NCBI RefSeq assembly: GCF_900108395.1
Contig: NZ_FNXE01000015.1
Coordinates: 9,791 to 63,990 of the forward strand
Reading direction: 5' to 3'
From: Paenimyroides marinum
Lineage (GTDB): Bacteria > Bacteroidota > Bacteroidia > Flavobacteriales > Flavobacteriaceae
DNA: 54,200 bases
Shown here: positions 36,587 to 46,700 of the stretch, piece by piece
Layout of the letters: every line of letters begins with the position of its first letter
How positions within the stretch are numbered: position 1 is the first letter of the stretch
The notes under the pieces: generated by a model
What the model saw: only the letters and a program-made list of their open reading frames with translations
Told to the model about the DNA's origin: nothing
The model's database searches: none
Position numbers and translations under genes: made by a program

Positions 36587-38494
36587 ATGAGTTATTATAA
36601 AATTGAAGATTTAGAACAATACTTTAAACATTATAAAAAATCTGTTCGCGAACCAAGAAAGTTTTGGAGTAAGATTGCTGAAGAAAATTTTATATGGTAC
36701 CGGGTTTGGGACAAGGTTTTTGAGTTTGACATGACCAAAGGCGATATTAAATGGTTTGTAAATGCCAAGCTGAATATTACAAAAAACTGTATCGACAGGC
36801 ATTTGTCAAAACGCGGCGATAAAACAGCCATTATTTTTGAACCCAATAACCCCAACGAAGAAGCACAGCACATTTCTTATAACGAACTTTATACAAGGGT
36901 TTCAAAAACAGCAAATGTATTGCGATCGTTAGGGGTTACAAAAGGCGACCGCGTGTGTATTTATCTTCCAATGATTCCCGAACTGGCAATAACCATGCTG
37001 GCTTGTGCGCAAATAGGAGCCGTTCATTCAGTTATTTTCGCAGGATTTTCAGATGCTGCCATCAAATCGAGGGTAGAGGACTGCGGAGCTAAAGTTATTG
37101 TTACTTCCGACGGATCGTTCAGAGGAGAAAAAACAATCAAAACTAAAGAGGTGGTAGATAAAGCGGTTGAAAACTTGCCTTTAGTAGAGAAGGTATTGGT
37201 GGTAAAACGCACCAATGAACCCGTTGCTTTTAATGAAAAAATTGATGTTTGGTTTGATGAATTGTACGAAAAAGCCGACACTGTAAGCCGTACCGAAATT
37301 ATGGATGCCGAAGATCCGTTGTTTATTCTTTACACATCGGGTTCTACCGGAAAACCAAAAGGAATGGTGCATACCACAGCAGGGTATATGGTTCAAACTG
37401 CTTATACATTTAAAAATGTATTTAATTCTGATAAAGACGATATTTTTTGGTGTACCGCCGATTTGGGTTGGATTACTGGGCATTCGTATATTTTATACGG
37501 GGCTTTGTTAAACGGAGCCACCACTGTGATTTTTGAAGGCGTTCCAACGTATCCCAATCCATCAAGATATTGGGATATTATTGATAAATACAAAGTAACG
37601 CATTTTTATACAGCTCCTACAGCAATCAGATCATTAATGACTGCCGATTATTCGTATGTGGCATCACATGATTTATCATCGTTAAAAGTTTTAGGATCGG
37701 TAGGAGAGCCTATTAACGAAGAAGCCTGGCATTGGTTTAACGATTTTATCGGTAAAAAGCGTTGCCCTATTGTTGATACCTGGTGGCAAACTGAAACCGG
37801 TTCCATAATGATTTCTCCGCTGGCATTTATCACTCCAACCAAACCCACTTATGCCACTTTACCCTTACCGGGCATTCAAACCGTTTTAATGGACGAAAAG
37901 AATAATGAAATTGAAGGCAATCAGGTAATGGGCAGTTTGTGCGTTAAATTTCCGTGGCCTTCTATTGCACGAACCATTTGGGGAAATCACCAACGGTTTA
38001 TTGAAACCTATTTTTCTGATTATCCGGGGATGTATTTTACCGGCGATAATGCTTTGCGAGATGAAGTAGGATATTACCGAATTACAGGCCGTGCAGATGA
38101 TGTGGTTATTGTTTCAGGGCATAATTTAGGAACAGCACCTATCGAAGATGCCATAAACCAACATCCGGCGGTTGCAGAATCGGCAGTAGTTGGTTTTCCG
38201 CATGATATTAAAGGAAATGCACTTTACGGTTTTATTTCGTTAAAAGTAGAAGGAAGCAGCCGTGACCGCGAAAATTTGAAAAAAGAAATCAACCAGTTAA
38301 TAGCAAACCATTACGGACCCATTGGAAAATTAGATAAAATCCAGTTTGTAGATGATTTGCCAAAAACACGTTCAGGCAAAATTTTGCGCAGATTACTGCG
38401 TTCAATCGCTACCAATCAGTTAGATAATTTTGGAGATACTTCTACGATGATCAATCCGGAAGTTATTCAAACCATCATCGAAAACAGGTTGTAA
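36587..38494 (+). CDS. acs: Acetyl-CoA synthetase (acetate-CoA ligase)
   Basis: A 635-residue AMP-forming ligase. P-loop YTSGSTGKPKGMVHT at about 248-262, WCTADLGWITGHSY, DTWWQTETGS (acetate pocket), YFTGDNALRDEVGYYRITGR, and the C-terminal catalytic and acetylation-type lysine in KTRSGKILRR (about 592-601). Typical Acs length and motifs. It activates acetate to acetyl-CoA. Monocistronic, ending at a bidirectional terminator. Confidence 0.95.
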   Translation: MSYYKIEDLEQYFKHYKKSVREPRKFWSKIAEENFIWYRVWDKVFEFDMTKGDIKWFVNAKLNITKNCIDRHLSKRGDKTAIIFEPNNPNEEAQHISYNELYTRVSKTANVLRSLGVTKGDRVCIYLPMIPELAITMLACAQIGAVHSVIFAGFSDAAIKSRVEDCGAKVIVTSDGSFRGEKTIKTKEVVDKAVENLPLVEKVLVVKRTNEPVAFNEKIDVWFDELYEKADTVSRTEIMDAEDPLFILYTSGSTGKPKGMVHTTAGYMVQTAYTFKNVFNSDKDDIFWCTADLGWITGHSYILYGALLNGATTVIFEGVPTYPNPSRYWDIIDKYKVTHFYTAPTAIRSLMTADYSYVASHDLSSLKVLGSVGEPINEEAWHWFNDFIGKKRCPIVDTWWQTETGSIMISPLAFITPTKPTYATLPLPGIQTVLMDEKNNEIEGNQVMGSLCVKFPWPSIARTIWGNHQRFIETYFSDYPGMYFTGDNALRDEVGYYRITGRADDVVIVSGHNLGTAPIEDAINQHPAVAESAVVGFPHDIKGNALYGFISLKVEGSSRDRENLKKEINQLIANHYGPIGKLDKIQFVDDLPKTRSGKILRRLLRSIATNQLDNFGDTSTMINPEVIQTIIENRL

Positions 38495-38554
38495 ACTTTT
38501 AGAACTTTTTTACAATCAATGCTTGGACTGATAAAATAAATTCCATATATTAAA

Positions 38555-38585
38555 AAAGGCTGTTCAAATAATACGAACAGCCTTT
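38555..38585. terminator. Bidirectional terminator between acs and the membrane-protein operon
   Basis: AAAGGCTGTTC and GAACAGCCTTT pair perfectly around a 9-base loop; the genes on either side converge on it. Confidence 0.8.
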
Positions 38586-38595
38586 ACTATTAATT

Positions 38596-38985
38596 TTACA
38601 TGTTGGCTTGAAACACAGGTGGTGTGGCTCTTCTTTGCTTAGCGATTCTTTTTCCTCTGAAAAAAAGATACATGTTAATAAACAGCATAATTCCTAAATA
38701 GATGCTAAATCCACCAACTTTATAGCTCAGTTGCTCTATAAGTTGTTGTACACCGGCATCATACGGCAGACGCATTCTTAAGATATACAATGCAAAACCC
38801 ACATTCAGCAAATAAAATCCAATACGAAACAAATTGTTGGTTGCACTGGCAACATCAGGTCTGTTTTGAAAAATATCGTTCATATAAACCGTACTGTTTT
38901 TAAACAATGTATAAGCTACATAATAAGTAAGCCCAACGGCAACCGGTAAATAAATAAAATAAGCGGTGACAGTTAAATTTTCCAT
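38596..38985 (-). CDS. Small membrane protein, paralogue B of a GbsR-linked pair
   Basis: A 129-residue protein with about four membrane helices. It shares with the next gene upstream a central block of the form NRxD-x(6)-TNNL-xx-I-xx-YL-x-N-x-G-x-A (here NRPDVASATNNLFRIGFYLL, then NVGFALYILR). It ends in a basic cytoplasmic tail (RGKRIAKQRRATPPVFQANM). No recognised family. It lies 12 bases after its paralogue in an operon headed by a GbsR regulator. Confidence 0.75.
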   Translation of the reverse strand: MENLTVTAYFIYLPVAVGLTYYVAYTLFKNSTVYMNDIFQNRPDVASATNNLFRIGFYLLNVGFALYILRMRLPYDAGVQQLIEQLSYKVGGFSIYLGIMLFINMYLFFRGKRIAKQRRATPPVFQANM

Positions 38986-38997
38986 GATCTTATTGAT

Positions 38998-39360
38998 TTA
39001 ATGATTAATTGATTTTTGTGTTTTATTTGAGATAAGATAAATTATAAGCATGTTGTTATAGTGCAATGCCGCCAGAATAAAAATTAAAATTCCGGTTTTA
39101 GAGGCAATACTGCTAATCATTTCGGTTACATTTTGAACTCTTTGCCAATAACTGAATTGGATAATGGCATAACCAATATTAAACAGATAATAAGCAATCA
39201 GCAGCAGATTATTGGTTGTATCGGTAAGATCTTTCCGGTTATGAAAAAAAGACAAAATAAATACCCTTCCGTTGCTATGGAATAACCTGCCTACCCATAT
39301 AATAATATAACAGGTAATAAGGGCAAAAATACCGTATGAAAGGATATTGTAATTCATCAC
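38998..39360 (-). CDS. Small membrane protein, paralogue A of a GbsR-linked pair
   Basis: A 120-residue protein with about four membrane helices and the shared block NRKDLTDTTNNLLLIAYYLF then NIGYAIIQF. It is homologous to the downstream gene, so the pair arose by tandem duplication. The start overlaps the regulator's stop by 4 bases, so it is translated with it. Function is unknown. Confidence 0.75.
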   Translation of the reverse strand: MMNYNILSYGIFALITCYIIIWVGRLFHSNGRVFILSFFHNRKDLTDTTNNLLLIAYYLFNIGYAIIQFSYWQRVQNVTEMISSIASKTGILIFILAALHYNNMLIIYLISNKTQKSINH

Positions 39361-39863
39361 ATAATAAGTTTAATTAGTTTTACCAAAAGTTCTCCCCGGT
39401 TGGTACTGAAAATTTTATTGGCAATAGTCTCCAGCTGATCCGTTAAAATTTGAATGTCTTTTACCGTTTGGTGAAATTCTTTGCCCTCATCGGTTGTATC
39501 TTTTTCAGTGGCAGCGGTAATATCTTTCAAAATATCCATAACCGGATCCAGTTCTTTCTGTTTGCGCATTAAGGCAATTTTCATAGCCCATTTAAGCACT
39601 TCTTTTTCTGCAACAAAATATTCTTTTCTATCGCCGGCAATATGTTTTTTATACACAATTCCGTATTCAACCAATTGCCTGATACTCATATTGGCATTAC
39701 CTCTTGATATAACCAGACGTTCCATAATCTCATCTGTTGACAAGGGATTGCCTGATGAAAGAAGTAGGGCATGTACCTGTGCGACCGATTTGTTAATACC
39801 CCATTCAGAACCTAAGGCTCCCCAGGTATCTATAAATTGTTGTTTTGCTTCAGCTAATTCCAT
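39357..39863 (-). CDS. GbsR/MarR-family transcriptional regulator
   Basis: A 168-residue winged-helix regulator. TWGALGSEWGINKSVAQVHA and STDEIMERLVISRGNANMSI with LVEYGIVYKK form the HTH and wing of GbsR-type proteins; the C-terminus is helical and probably dimerises. It heads a three-gene operon with two paralogous membrane proteins. A palindrome overlaps the -33 region of its own promoter, so autoregulation is likely. Choline or osmolyte sensing as in Bacillus GbsR cannot be assumed. Confidence 0.9.
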   Translation of the reverse strand: MELAEAKQQFIDTWGALGSEWGINKSVAQVHALLLSSGNPLSTDEIMERLVISRGNANMSIRQLVEYGIVYKKHIAGDRKEYFVAEKEVLKWAMKIALMRKQKELDPVMDILKDITAATEKDTTDEGKEFHQTVKDIQILTDQLETIANKIFSTNRGELLVKLIKLIM

Positions 39864-39892
39864 TTTCTCTTTTTTGATTCAATTTTACAATT

Positions 39893-39937
39893 CAAAGATA
39901 ATTAAAGTTTTTGTATTTTCAAAAAATATTGAAAATA
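39893..39937 (-). promoter_or_regulatory. Promoter and palindromic operator of the GbsR operon
   Basis: On the minus strand TTG (39922-39920), a 19-base spacer and TATCTTTG (39900-39893) give an excellent Bacteroidota promoter. The palindrome TATTTTCAA (39914-39922) and TTGAAAATA (39929-39937), with 6 bases between, overlaps the TTG box, an arrangement expected for repression by a dimeric MarR/GbsR protein. Confidence 0.75.
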
Positions 39938-39993
39938 AAATAATTTATTTTTTTAAGATTATTTAGAAAGAGTAGAGGATAGTTACAAAAAAA

Positions 39994-40126
39994 GAGGTTG
40001 TCCGAAAAGTCAAATAATTAAGTTTAGTTGTCATTCCGACGAAGGAGGAATCTCATATAATCAATACTTTATATTTTTCGACTTCACTCCATTTCGCTCA
40101 AAATGACACTTTTTGGACACCTTCTT
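39994..40126. mobile_element. MITE-like element with terminal inverted repeats, copy C
   Basis: The left end GAGGTTGTCCGAAAAGTCA and the right end, which on the other strand reads AAGAAGGTGTCCAAAAAGTG, form terminal inverted repeats. Inside lies the palindromic core 40028-40108 beginning TTGTCATTCCGACGAAGGAG, shared with 19626 and 21340. The left end matches the left end of the IS1182-like element at 53908 (GAGGCTGTCTAAAAAGTCA) at 16 of 19 bases. It has no coding capacity. It lies between the GbsR promoter and the end of the HAD gene. Confidence 0.75.
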
Positions 40127-40154
40127 TTTTTTTATTTTTTGGAGATTATGAAAG

Positions 40155-40811
40155 CTATTTCAACCTCTTTATAAAATCGGCATTAATTTTATAAAAATCG
40201 TCAACTAAGATGCTTGCACCTTCCAGATTTTGGAGTTTAGAATTTTCGCTGTTGTATCCCAAACAGTAAATTCCGGCAGCACAAGCCGCTTTAACACCGT
40301 TGGTACTGTCTTCAATAATAATACACTCCTCTTTTGTGTTTTTAGACAACGAAGCGGCATGTATAAAAATGGTAGGGTCGGGTTTAGATTTTGGAAAATC
40401 TTCACCACTTACCTTGTATGAAAAATAATCATCAAGATGAAACCTGTTAAAAACCCTGCTGATGGTACTTTTTGATGCAGACGATGCTAAAATCAGTTCT
40501 AAACCATTAGCGTGCAAATCTTTAATTAAATGTTCCACACCAGAAATCAGCTCCAAATCGGGTTTTGTGTCAAAAGCATCGTTAAACAACGAACGTTTTC
40601 TTTGTATTAAATCTTCCACTTCTTCATTCAATCCAAACTGATCTTTCAGCTTTTGAAAAACATTCCGGGTAGAATTCCCTGTAAAAGTAGCATATAATTC
40701 ATCGGAAACAGTAATTCCCAATTCGTCAAAATGCTTAAAATAAGCGTATTTATGTACGGGTTCTGTATCCACAATAACTCCGTCCATATCAAAAATAACG
40801 GTCTTAACCAT
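40155..40811 (-). CDS. HAD-superfamily phosphatase (beta-phosphoglucomutase-like)
   Basis: A 218-residue HAD hydrolase from ATG 40811. Motif I is IFDMDGVIVDTEP (Asp8, Asp10), motif II lies at LILASSASKST, motif III is FPKSKPDPTIF and motif IV is IIIEDSTNGVKAA. A longer frame reaching 41210 exists but runs antisense into the RsmB-like gene and past a promoter box at 40837-40830 (TATCTTTG), so it is not used. Substrate unknown; likely a small phosphorylated metabolite. Confidence 0.92.
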   Translation of the reverse strand: MVKTVIFDMDGVIVDTEPVHKYAYFKHFDELGITVSDELYATFTGNSTRNVFQKLKDQFGLNEEVEDLIQRKRSLFNDAFDTKPDLELISGVEHLIKDLHANGLELILASSASKSTISRVFNRFHLDDYFSYKVSGEDFPKSKPDPTIFIHAASLSKNTKEECIIIEDSTNGVKAACAAGIYCLGYNSENSKLQNLEGASILVDDFYKINADFIKRLK

Positions 40812-40829
40812 AGTAATTAAACGTTTGTG

Positions 40830-40892
40830 CAAAGATACGTAAAGCTGCGGTAAAAAAAGTATTTCAAAGCCCACATATAAATTGTAACTTTG
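40830..40892. promoter_or_regulatory. Divergent promoter region of the HAD and RsmB-like genes
   Basis: Two -7 boxes face opposite ways: TATCTTTG on the minus strand (40837-40830) for the HAD gene and TAACTTTG on the plus strand (40885-40892) for the methyltransferase. Both are exact TAnnTTTG matches placed about 20 bases from the start codons. Confidence 0.65.
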
Positions 40893-40911
40893 TAGGCTTA
40901 TTTTAATTAAA

Positions 40912-42126
40912 ATGCGTTTACACAGAAATTTGGTTTTTGCCGTTATCGATTCTCTTCTAAATATTTTTAACGAAGGTGAATATGCCGATAAAGAAGTCGC
41001 AAAAGCTTTGAAAAGAGATACTCGTTGGGGAGCAAAAGACCGTAAGTTTGTTGCAGAAACCATATATGAAATTGTTCGTTGGAAACGATTGTACACCGAA
41101 ATTGCTGAAGTAAAAGAACCTTTTACCCGCGATGCTATTTGGAGGATTTTTGCAGTTTGGGCAGTGTTGAGAGGTATTACTTTGCCCGATTGGAAATATT
41201 TTGAAAACACGCCGGTTCGCAGAATAAAAGGTCGTTTTGACGAATTGTCTAAAATCAGAAAATACCGTGAATCTATTCCCGACTGGATGGATGAATTAGG
41301 TGTTCAGGAGTTAGGTGAGGAAATCTGGACAAAAGAATTAACGGCTCAAAACCAACAGGCACAGGTGGTTTTACGTGTAAATACCTTAAAAACAACCAGA
41401 CAAAAACTACGTGCCCAATTAATGGATTTGGATATTGAAACGTATTTTGACGATAACTATCCCGATGCATTGATTTTAAAGGAACGTGCCAATGTTTTTA
41501 TGACTCCTTTATTTAAAGAAGGTTTGTTTGAAGTACAAGATGCTTCTTCGCAAAAAGTGGTTCCGTTGTTAGATGTAAAACCGGGAATGCGTGTAATAGA
41601 TACGTGTGCAGGGGCTGGCGGAAAAACATTGCACATTGCCGCTAAAATGGAAAACAAAGGACAAATCATTGCAATGGATTTGTACGAAAGCAAACAGAAA
41701 CAACTAAAAATTCGTGCAAAACGCAATGAAGTTTTTAATGTAGAATACCGAATTATAGATTCAACAAAAGTCATCAAAAAATTGCACGACAAAGCCGACC
41801 GCGTATTGATCGATGCGCCGTGTTCTGGTTTGGGTGTACTGAAAAGAAATCCGGACAGCAAATGGAAATTGCAACCGGAATTCATTGATGAAATCAAAAA
41901 AACACAACGTGAAGTTTTAGAAAATTATTCAAAAATGGTAAAAGTAGGCGGCAAACTGGTTTATGCAACCTGCTCTATTTTACCTTCAGAAAACGAAAAA
42001 CAAATTAATCATTTCTTAAAAACCGATTTCGGACAAAACTTTAAATTTGTGAAAGATGAAAAAGTATTGGCACATCAATCTGGTTTTGACGGTTTCTATA
42101 TGTGTTTAATGGAACGTGTAAAATAA
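40912..42126 (+). CDS. RsmB/NOP-family rRNA cytosine-C5 methyltransferase
   Basis: A 404-residue methyltransferase. An N-terminal NusB-like region (about 1-130) precedes SAM motif I DTCAGAGGKTLHIAA, the catalytic VLIDAPCSGLGVLKRNPDSK (about 298-318) and YATCSILPSENEKQ (about 350-363), giving the two cysteines of m5C enzymes. RsmB-like enzymes modify C967 of 16S rRNA. Other NOP-family targets cannot be excluded, so no symbol is given. Confidence 0.9.
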   Translation: MRLHRNLVFAVIDSLLNIFNEGEYADKEVAKALKRDTRWGAKDRKFVAETIYEIVRWKRLYTEIAEVKEPFTRDAIWRIFAVWAVLRGITLPDWKYFENTPVRRIKGRFDELSKIRKYRESIPDWMDELGVQELGEEIWTKELTAQNQQAQVVLRVNTLKTTRQKLRAQLMDLDIETYFDDNYPDALILKERANVFMTPLFKEGLFEVQDASSQKVVPLLDVKPGMRVIDTCAGAGGKTLHIAAKMENKGQIIAMDLYESKQKQLKIRAKRNEVFNVEYRIIDSTKVIKKLHDKADRVLIDAPCSGLGVLKRNPDSKWKLQPEFIDEIKKTQREVLENYSKMVKVGGKLVYATCSILPSENEKQINHFLKTDFGQNFKFVKDEKVLAHQSGFDGFYMCLMERVK

Positions 42127-42133
42127 TTCAGTT

Positions 42134-43186
42134 ATGAAGAAAAATATATTCGCAGTTTTAGCTTTATTTTTAAGCATAAGTATATTCGGACAAAATATTC
42201 CGGCTTATTATAACGGAATAGATTTTTCATTGAGCGGTGTTTCTTTAAAAAACCAATTAACCACCTTAATTACTAATACACATACCAACACATTGACCTA
42301 TAGCCAAATTTGGAATGCCTTAAAGATTACAGATTTAGACCCTAACGATACTTCTAAAGTATTATTGGTTTATGGTTGGGTAGGTACCACAACCGGTCAG
42401 CAAGCATTTAGCAGAGACAAGAACAATAACGGAGGGAATAATGGTCAATGGAACCGTGAACACACCTATGCCAAATCTATTGGAACACCAAATCTAGGCG
42501 AATCCGGACCGGGAGCAGATGCACACCATCTTCGTGCTTCGGATGTGCAATGGAATAACAACAGGGGCAATAAAAAATTTGCTTCCGGTAGCGGAAATTC
42601 AGGCAATGTGGGTTCTAACTGGTATCCGGGCGATGAATGGAAAGGTGATGTAGCCCGAATGATGATGTATATGTACGTGCGTTATGGTTCACAATGCCTG
42701 CCTTCAAATGTTGGTGTGGGATCTACGACTAATACTCCTGACGCTATGATTGATCTGTTTTTACAATGGAATATCGAAGATCCGGTATCAGCAGTTGAAA
42801 TTCAACGAAATGATTATTTAGGTGGAAACGGTACGTATGCACAAGGAAATAGAAATCCGTTTATTGACAACCCTTATATAGCCACTAAAATTTGGGGTGG
42901 AGCACCTGCCGAAGATAAATGGGGATTATTAGGTAATGAGAAGTTTAATAAATTCACATTTAATGTCTATCCTAATCCGGCTACAAATAATGCCGTTTTT
43001 ATTTCAACTGATGAAAAGATAGAGTTAATCACTGTTTACAGTTTAGACGGAAAATTGATTAAAAAGATAACAAAACCACAGTTTACCAAAGATGTTTATC
43101 AAATCAAGGAATTAAAAAGTGGTACGTATATCCTTAATTTAAAATCAGGCAAAAACATAAGTACAAAGAAATTAATAGTAAAATAA
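42134..43186 (+). CDS. Secreted endonuclease I with a T9SS sorting domain
   Basis: A 350-residue secreted nuclease. After the signal peptide (FAVLALFLSISIFGQ) comes the Endonuclease I (beta-beta-alpha metal) domain with GQWNREHTYAKS and GADAHHLRASDVQWNNNRGN, then YAQGNRNPFIDNP. The last ~75 residues are a type A T9SS domain (TFNVYPNPATNNAVF, LKSGTYILNLKSGKN, STKKLIVK). It should degrade extracellular DNA or RNA for nutrition or competition. It starts 7 bases after the methyltransferase. Confidence 0.93.
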   Translation: MKKNIFAVLALFLSISIFGQNIPAYYNGIDFSLSGVSLKNQLTTLITNTHTNTLTYSQIWNALKITDLDPNDTSKVLLVYGWVGTTTGQQAFSRDKNNNGGNNGQWNREHTYAKSIGTPNLGESGPGADAHHLRASDVQWNNNRGNKKFASGSGNSGNVGSNWYPGDEWKGDVARMMMYMYVRYGSQCLPSNVGVGSTTNTPDAMIDLFLQWNIEDPVSAVEIQRNDYLGGNGTYAQGNRNPFIDNPYIATKIWGGAPAEDKWGLLGNEKFNKFTFNVYPNPATNNAVFISTDEKIELITVYSLDGKLIKKITKPQFTKDVYQIKELKSGTYILNLKSGKNISTKKLIVK

Positions 43187-43202
43187 AAGAGTTTAACAAA
43201 CA

Positions 43203-43230
43203 AAAAAATCCGACAACTGCCGGATTTTTT
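43203..43230. terminator. Bidirectional terminator between the endonuclease and DUF2007 genes
   Basis: AAAAAATCCG and CGGATTTTTT pair around an 8-base loop between convergent genes. Confidence 0.75.
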
Positions 43231-43246
43231 TGTTACATTAAATTAA

Positions 43247-43510
43247 TTATTCTTCATCTTCATCAATTAAATCCTGTACCTCGTCAATATCGTCAAAGTT
43301 TTTTTCAACCAGGGCATAACGTGCTTTTTCTTCGTCTTCTTCTAACACAAAAATGTGTACGGCTTTATCAGCAGAACCAAAACCGGCAGTTATAGCCGAT
43401 TCAATATCGTTTCGTTCAATATAAGAAATGTTGTTTTCTTCTAATGTGTTTTTTACTGCCATAGCCATAATTGCAGTTCCGGCAAAAATCTCAATATGTT
43501 TTTGTTCCAT
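43247..43510 (-). CDS. DUF2007 family small protein
   Basis: An 87-residue cytosolic protein. IEIFAGTAIMAMAVKNTLEE, NNISYIERND and AVHIFVLEEDEEKARYAL follow the ferredoxin-like DUF2007 ('putative signal transducing protein') pattern. The C-terminus is strongly acidic (DDIDEVQDLIDEDEE). No established role. Monocistronic. Confidence 0.85.
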   Translation of the reverse strand: MEQKHIEIFAGTAIMAMAVKNTLEENNISYIERNDIESAITAGFGSADKAVHIFVLEEDEEKARYALVEKNFDDIDEVQDLIDEDEE

Positions 43511-43691
43511 AATTTTTTATTTAAATATAAGAATTATTTTTTAATTTCAAAAAAAGCTCTTTAAATACTTTCGTGATATACTTGCTTTCAATATTCACAC
43601 TCAAAAAAAATCTAACAAAAACTTCAATAAAAATAAGTAGTTGAAACAATTAATTATAACAAAAAGCGTTACATAACTATAGATATTTTAA

Positions 43692-43699
43692 TATATTTG
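43692..43699 (+). promoter_or_regulatory. -7 box of the large TPR gene
   Basis: TATATTTG matches TAnnTTTG 21 bases before ATG 43721. It covers an alternative upstream TTG start near 43697, supporting the downstream start. Confidence 0.6.
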
Positions 43700-43720
43700 G
43701 TACTTAAAAAAATAGTTGAA

Positions 43721-46700
43721 ATGCGAAAAGCGAATCATTTTTTATATTTATCTTTTTTGCTGGGCGGATTGTCGGTACAGGCACAGCAATCTTACAATTA
43801 CACAAAAGAGAACAAAGATTTTTACGATGCCGTAAATCTTTACAATGAGCAACAATACGCTATGGCTCAGATTTTATTTGACAAAGCCACTATTAAAAAT
43901 AATAACAACGAAATTCAGGCAGAAAGTGCGTATTATAGTGCCAATTGTGCTATTCGTTTGCGACAACCCGGAGCAGAACAAAAAATAAATCAGTTCATTT
44001 ATGATTATCCCACAAGCAGCAAACAAGCCCAGGCGTATATCGATGTGAGCAATTTTTATTTTTCCCAAGGCGAATATGATGAATCATTGCGTTATGCCGG
44101 AAAAATCAATGAAACGATTTTAAGTCCGGCAGATAAAGACCGGATGAATTTCCAAATTGGATACGGGTATTTTACCAAAAAAGATTATGCCAAAGCCAAT
44201 ACCTATCTGCAACAAGTAGATTTAGACGGAAAATATGGCAATCAGGCAAAGTATTATTTAGGATATATTTCGTATGCCAACAATGATTATGCGCAGGCAA
44301 ATGAATATTTCGCCAATGTGGAATCGGTTGAAAAGTACGAAGAGCGTATGGGATATTACAAAGCCGATATGCAGTTTAAAAGCGGAAACTTTGAAAAAGC
44401 TATTGAAGAAGGTTTGGCTCAAATGCCAAAATCGACCGAAATGGAAAAATCAGAACTTTCAAAAATCATTGGCGAAAGTTATTTTAACCTGAAACAATAC
44501 GATAAAGCGTTACCTTATTTATTGGATTATGAAGGGAAAGAGGGTAAACTAAGCAATGTTGATTTTTACCAGTTGGGTTATTGCTATTATCAACAAAAAG
44601 ACTACACCAAAGCGGTTTCAGAGTTTAATAAAATCATTAGCGGAAAAGATGCTGTTGCACAAAACGCTTATTACCATTTAGGAGAAAGCTATTTGAATTT
44701 AGAACAAAAAACGCAAGCATTAAACGCGTTCAAAAATGCTTCTGAAATGAATTTTTCTGCAAAGATTCAGGAAGATGCGTATGCCAATTATGCGAAATTG
44801 AGTTACGATATTGGTAATCCGTATAAAAGCGTTCCCGAAGTAATTACCGATTTTTTGGTTAAATATCCTGAAACACCCTACAAACAGGAACTGAACGATT
44901 TATTGGTAGATTCATATATCTCAACCAAAAATTATCAGGCGGCGTTAGAAGTGTTAGAATCTAACCGTACACCCTTAAACAAAGCGGCTTACCAGAAAGT
45001 TACTTTTTACCGAGGTGTGGAATTTTTTAACGAAGGAAAATTCAGTCTGGCAAACGGTATGTTTAACAAATCAATCGCAGAGCGTCAGGATAACAACTTT
45101 GTAGCCCGTGCCACTTATTGGCGGGGCGAAAGTGAATATGCTCTGAATCGTTTTAACGATGCGTATCAAACCTTTACCACTTTTAAACAGTTGCCACAGG
45201 CAAAAAATACACCCGAATATAAAAATGTAGATTATAATTTGGGATATGCAGCTTACAAACTAAAAAATTACAGCGATGCCAACACGCATTTTAAAAGTTG
45301 TTTGTCGGTTGTTACAGACGATGCAAAAAAAACAGATGCTACACTTCGTTTAGCCGATGGCTATTTTGTGACCAAACAGTATTGGCCGGCTATGGAAATG
45401 TATAATTCCATTTTAAAGAGCAATTCGGCTTATAAAGATTATGCCGCGTTTCAAAAGGCAATTGCTTATGGTTTTGTAGATAAAACACCGACAAAAATTG
45501 AGGAATTACAAAAATTTGCCAATACTTATAAATCGTCCAGTTTGGTTGATGATGCTATTTACGAATTGGGAAGTACCTATGCCAATACCAATCAAACCAA
45601 CAAGGCTATTGAAACATTCAATCAGTTGATTACAGACCATCCGCAATCAAATTTGATTTCAAAAGCCATTTTGCGTCAAGGGGTGGTTTATGTCAATGCC
45701 AATCAGGTAGATCAGGCCATTGAACGGTTCAAAAAAGTAGTAAATGATTATCCGGGATCGCAAGATGCAATCGAAGCCGTTCAAAATGCACGTGTTGCTT
45801 ACTTAGATTCGGGCAGATCCAATGAATTTGCTGCTTGGGTTAAAAATTTAGATTTTGTGGATATTTCTACTGCCGAATTAGAAAACGATGTATACACTTC
45901 GGCAGAAAACCAAATGGCTCAAAACAATAGCGATGCGGCTTTAAAAAGCTTAAACGATTACATCAGTAATTATCCAAACGGACTGCACGCAACCAAAGCG
46001 TATTTTAACGTAGCAGAGATTTATTACGGAAAAAACAAGGTTTCAGAAGCTAAAACAAATTACGAAAATGTTTTAAAACGGGGCAAATCAGAATATACCG
46101 AGCAAAGTTTGGTTCGCTTGTCGAATATCTATCTGGCAGAAAAAGATAAAGCCAATGCACAACGTGTTTTAGGTCAGTTAGAAACGAATTCAAGTAACGA
46201 TTCCAACAGATTGTTTGCGCAATCAAACTTAATGAAGTTAGCGTTTGATGAGGGCGATATGACCACGGCGGCAAAATATGCAAATATTTTAGCTGCAAAT
46301 ACCAAAGTTGACAAACGCATTAAAGCTGATGCGACCGCAATTAGTGCCCGTGTCGCCCTTAAAAATAACGATATGGCAAACACACGTAAGTTATATGAGC
46401 AGCTAAATACCATTGGAACAGCTGAATTAAAAGCTGAGGCTTTATATTACGACGCGTACTTTAAAAATGCAGATAAAAAATACGAAGCATCTAACAAAAC
46501 AGTTGAACGATTGGTTAAAGAATATTCAGCTTACAAATATTACAATGCCAAAGGACTGGTGTTGCTGGCTAAAAACTTTTATCAGTTAAAAGACAGCTAT
46601 CAGGCAACTTATATTTTAGAAAGTGTAATTGACAATGCTGCGGAGTTTACCGATGTGGTAACTGAAGCACAAACAGAATTAGCTAAAATAAAATCAGAAG

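Noticed and set aside
39481..39966. 161-codon plus-strand frame antisense to the GbsR regulator
   Set aside because: It overlaps a clear winged-helix gene and its promoter and has no recognisable motif.
40812..41210. N-terminal extension of the HAD phosphatase to 351 residues
   Set aside because: The extension is antisense to the RsmB-like gene and passes a good TATCTTTG promoter box; HAD motif I begins at the start codon at 40811.
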